From: Candidatus Pelagibacter sp. HIMB1321
GTDB lineage: Bacteria; Pseudomonadota; Alphaproteobacteria; Pelagibacterales; Pelagibacteraceae
Direction of reading: 5' to 3'
NCBI RefSeq assembly: GCF_900177485.1
Contig: NZ_LT840186.1
Location: 248,001 to 312,000, forward strand
Length of the DNA: 64,000 nt
Positions 62,238 through 64,000 of this stretch are shown piece after piece. A program made the position numbers and the translations under genes. Numbering within the stretch: the stretch's first letter is position 1; the number at the start of each line of letters is the position of its first letter. The notes under the pieces are model-generated. The model was given only the letters and a program-made list of their open reading frames with translations, made no database searches and was not told the origin of the DNA.

Positions 62238-62680
62238 TGCTGCATACCAAAATTGTAGATACCAAAAAAGAACAAATTAAAATTTCAGACGCAGAACAAT
62301 TTATTGCCTCATCAAAATTTGGTGCAAATATCTATTTTACAGGCACTGTAAGAAATCTTAATGATAATAAAGAAGTAACAGGAATTACTTATGATAGTCA
62401 TGATGAAATGGTTATTAAAAGTTTCGAGGAAATCTATAATGAAACTGAACAAAAATTAAATATTCAAGATAAGGCAGTTTTTATTGAACATGTTAAAGGA
62501 TATGTAAAGTTAGGTGAGATGAGCATAATTATTGCTGTTGCCTGTAAACATAGAGATCAAGCATATGTTTTATCTAGATATATTATTGAGGAAATAAAAA
62601 AAAGGACTCCAATTTGGAAAAAAGAACATTATATAAATGAAGACAGCCAGTGGTTAAAAGGCAATCCAATTAAAACTTAA
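62237..62680 (+). CDS. moaE: Molybdopterin synthase catalytic subunit MoaE
   Basis: Large subunit of molybdopterin synthase, 147 residues. Family blocks include GANIYFTGTVRNLNDNKEVTGITYD (about 29-53), HVKGYVKLGEMSIIIAVACKHRDQAY (about 84-109) and IKKRTPIWKKEHY (about 119-131), with the active-site lysines in the last. It overlaps moaD by one base. No moeA or mogA lies in the window beyond moaB at 9.8 kb. Confidence 0.95.
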   Translation: MLHTKIVDTKKEQIKISDAEQFIASSKFGANIYFTGTVRNLNDNKEVTGITYDSHDEMVIKSFEEIYNETEQKLNIQDKAVFIEHVKGYVKLGEMSIIIAVACKHRDQAYVLSRYIIEEIKKRTPIWKKEHYINEDSQWLKGNPIKT

Positions 62681-62681
62681 A

Positions 62682-63698
62682 ATGATTTTTAGACAACTGT
62701 TTGATAAAGTTTCGAGTACTTATACTTATCTAATCGCTTCAGCTAGAGGACGTGAGGCTTTAATCATAGATCCGGTATTAGAAAATGTTGATCAATATAT
62801 AAAACTTTTAAATCAATTAGATTTAAAGCTAGTTAAAGTTATTGATACGCATATTCATGCAGATCATATTTCAGGTATTGCTGAACTTAGAGATAAGACA
62901 AATTGTGTAACAGTCATGGGTGACAAAACTCCTGCAGATGTTGTTGCAATGCGAGTTTCAGATGAAGAAAATATTAAGATTGATGGAATAGATTTAAAAG
63001 CAATCTATACTCCAGGACATACAGCTGAAAGTTTTAGTTTTTTAATGTGTGATAGAGTTTTTACTGGAGATGCATTATTGATTAGAGGCACTGGTAGAAC
63101 TGATTTTCAAAATGGTGATCCAAAAGATTCATATAATTCAATATTTAATAAATTATTAAAACTTCCTGAAGACACTTTGGTTTATCCAGGTCATGATTAT
63201 AAAGGTGAAACAGTCAGCACAATTATTGAAGAGAAAAAATTTAATCCAAGATTACAAGTACAATCAGTTGATGAATATGTTGAGATCATGAACAACTTAA
63301 AATTACCAGATCCAAAAATGATGGATGTGGCTGTACCAAGTAATCTTAAACTTGGTATCGATTTTAATCGTCAAAAAGTAAATAATGGAATTGAGCCTGC
63401 GGAATTTAATAAAATTAAAAAAGATCCAAGTGCTATTTTGATAGATTTAAGAGAGCAAAGTGAAATTGATAAAGAAGGAATGATCAAAAATAGTGAAATA
63501 GTACCATTTCCTTCGATGTATGAATATTTAGATAAAAATAAGAATAAATTAAAGGATAAAAAAATTCTTTTTTATTGTGCACACGGTCATCGTTCAACTC
63601 TAGCAGTTCAAATATCTAAATCTTATGATTTTACTAATTGTTGTCATCTAATTGGCGGATTAGAAAATTGGAAAAAAGAAGGTTTAGATTTAAACTAA
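62682..63698 (+). CDS. Metallo-beta-lactamase/rhodanese fusion (persulfide dioxygenase-like)
   Basis: A 338-residue protein joining an ETHE1/Blh-like MBL domain (HxHxDH at residues 57-62, TPGHTAES and GDALLIRGTGRTDF, then LVYPGHDY) to a C-terminal rhodanese domain with a candidate active Cys299 in FYCAHGHRS. Persulfide dioxygenases oxidise glutathione persulfide to sulfite. It is one base after moaE and shares one base with the following cytochrome gene. Confidence 0.88.
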   Translation: MIFRQLFDKVSSTYTYLIASARGREALIIDPVLENVDQYIKLLNQLDLKLVKVIDTHIHADHISGIAELRDKTNCVTVMGDKTPADVVAMRVSDEENIKIDGIDLKAIYTPGHTAESFSFLMCDRVFTGDALLIRGTGRTDFQNGDPKDSYNSIFNKLLKLPEDTLVYPGHDYKGETVSTIIEEKKFNPRLQVQSVDEYVEIMNNLKLPDPKMMDVAVPSNLKLGIDFNRQKVNNGIEPAEFNKIKKDPSAILIDLREQSEIDKEGMIKNSEIVPFPSMYEYLDKNKNKLKDKKILFYCAHGHRSTLAVQISKSYDFTNCCHLIGGLENWKKEGLDLN

Positions 63699-64000
63699 TG
63701 AATAGATATATAAAATTAGTTTTCACTATATTTTTTATATCGTCCATAAATACAATAGCATTAAGTCACAATCATTTTCCAATAACTAACGACTCTAAGT
63801 TGTTGATAGAGAGAGGAAAAATAGCTTATCAAAATAATTGTGTGTCATGTCATATGGTTGATTTATCGGGTGCTAAAGATTGGAAAGGTTTAGATGAGGA
63901 TGGACAACGAAAAGCCCCGCCTTTAAATGGCACAGGTCATACTTGGCATCATGACGATGAAACTTTACATGCAATAATAAAATATGGACTTGCAAAATTA
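63698..64000 (+). CDS. Secreted c-type cytochrome (N-terminal part)
   Basis: The ATG at 63698 shares a base with the upstream stop. 101 codons are visible before the window ends. A signal peptide (about 1-22) is followed by the heme-attachment motif Cys48-x2-Cys51-His52 (CVSCH). The conserved small-class pattern (ERGKIAYQNNCVSCH, PPLNGTGHTW) continues, with the heme-ligand methionine presumably beyond the edge. Partner of the persulfide-dioxygenase-like gene is possible but not shown. Confidence 0.82.
   Translation, partial: MNRYIKLVFTIFFISSINTIALSHNHFPITNDSKLLIERGKIAYQNNCVSCHMVDLSGAKDWKGLDEDGQRKAPPLNGTGHTWHHDDETLHAIIKYGLAKL

Noticed and set aside
1..64000. Prophage, transposase, integrase, CRISPR or defence system
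   Set aside because: No transposase, integrase, phage or restriction protein and no spaced direct repeats were seen; gene content is core metabolism and transport.

Overview
The window looks like a piece of a streamlined marine alphaproteobacterial chromosome of the SAR11 (Pelagibacterales) type. The evidence is very AT-rich DNA, genes packed head to tail with 1-8 base overlaps, no intergenic gap above about 150 bases, no mobile elements or CRISPR, and a typical SAR11 gene set. That set includes a TPP-riboswitch-controlled sodium symporter (thiV type), a DmdA-like GcvT-family methyltransferase, acuI, a ProXVW osmolyte importer, and a Fur-box-preceded ferric iron importer. No rRNA or tRNA gene was recognised. 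Gene identities come from reading motifs and family resemblance; no database search was run.

Layout. 1-4.3 kb: the SUF iron-sulfur operon (end of sufB, sufC, sufD, sufS, sufU, a SufT-like protein, sufA). 4.4-10.5 kb: housekeeping and small metabolism genes (glnA, a YbaK editing protein, a DMT exporter, homocysteine methyltransferase, a 2OG-Fe(II) oxygenase, TauE, moaB, DUF1244). 10.5-16.5 kb: a form II (AYRGAGR) aerobic CO-dehydrogenase-like cluster, coxG-coxS-coxL-coxM plus a split XdhC/CoxI pair and a MocA-like nucleotidyltransferase. 16.5-18 kb: msrPQ, another molybdoenzyme system. 18-24 kb: assorted dehydrogenases, CcdA and azoreductase. 24-27 kb: the Anbu proteasome homologue divergent from a circularly permuted ATP-grasp plus alpha-E pair. 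27-32 kb: a pentapeptide-repeat protein, the TPP riboswitch and thiV, an unassigned radical SAM protein, and several very small proteins.

32-47 kb is rich in methyl-group metabolism: a DmdA-like methyltransferase with an MTHFR-like partner, a divergent Rieske oxygenase of the glycine betaine/choline/carnitine type, a BT1-type putative folate transporter, a dimethylglycine/sarcosine dehydrogenase, and both ETF subunits with ETF-quinone oxidoreductase. Between them lie an APS-kinase-like gene and a nucleotidyltransferase broken by a single-base frameshift. 47-50.5 kb: hisI, folE, acuI and a LysR regulator. 50.5-54.3 kb: iron(III) ABC importer. 54.3-56.2 kb: AzlCD and a DMT permease. 56.3-59.9 kb: ProX, ProV and an enlarged ProW. 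60-62.7 kb: moaA-moaC-(thioesterase)-moaD-moaE. 62.7-64 kb: a persulfide-dioxygenase-like/rhodanese fusion and the start of a c-type cytochrome.

Together the genes describe an oligotroph that imports osmolytes (ProXVW), strips and oxidises their methyl groups through folate and electron-transfer flavoprotein, and makes molybdopterin (moaA-E, moaB) for at least two molybdoenzymes (Cox and MsrP). It also scavenges a thiamin precursor and iron. The least explained parts are the form II Cox enzyme, the Anbu/ATP-grasp/alpha-E group, the radical SAM protein, the extra coiled coil in ProW, and a possible structured RNA between the MTHFR-like and Rieske genes.
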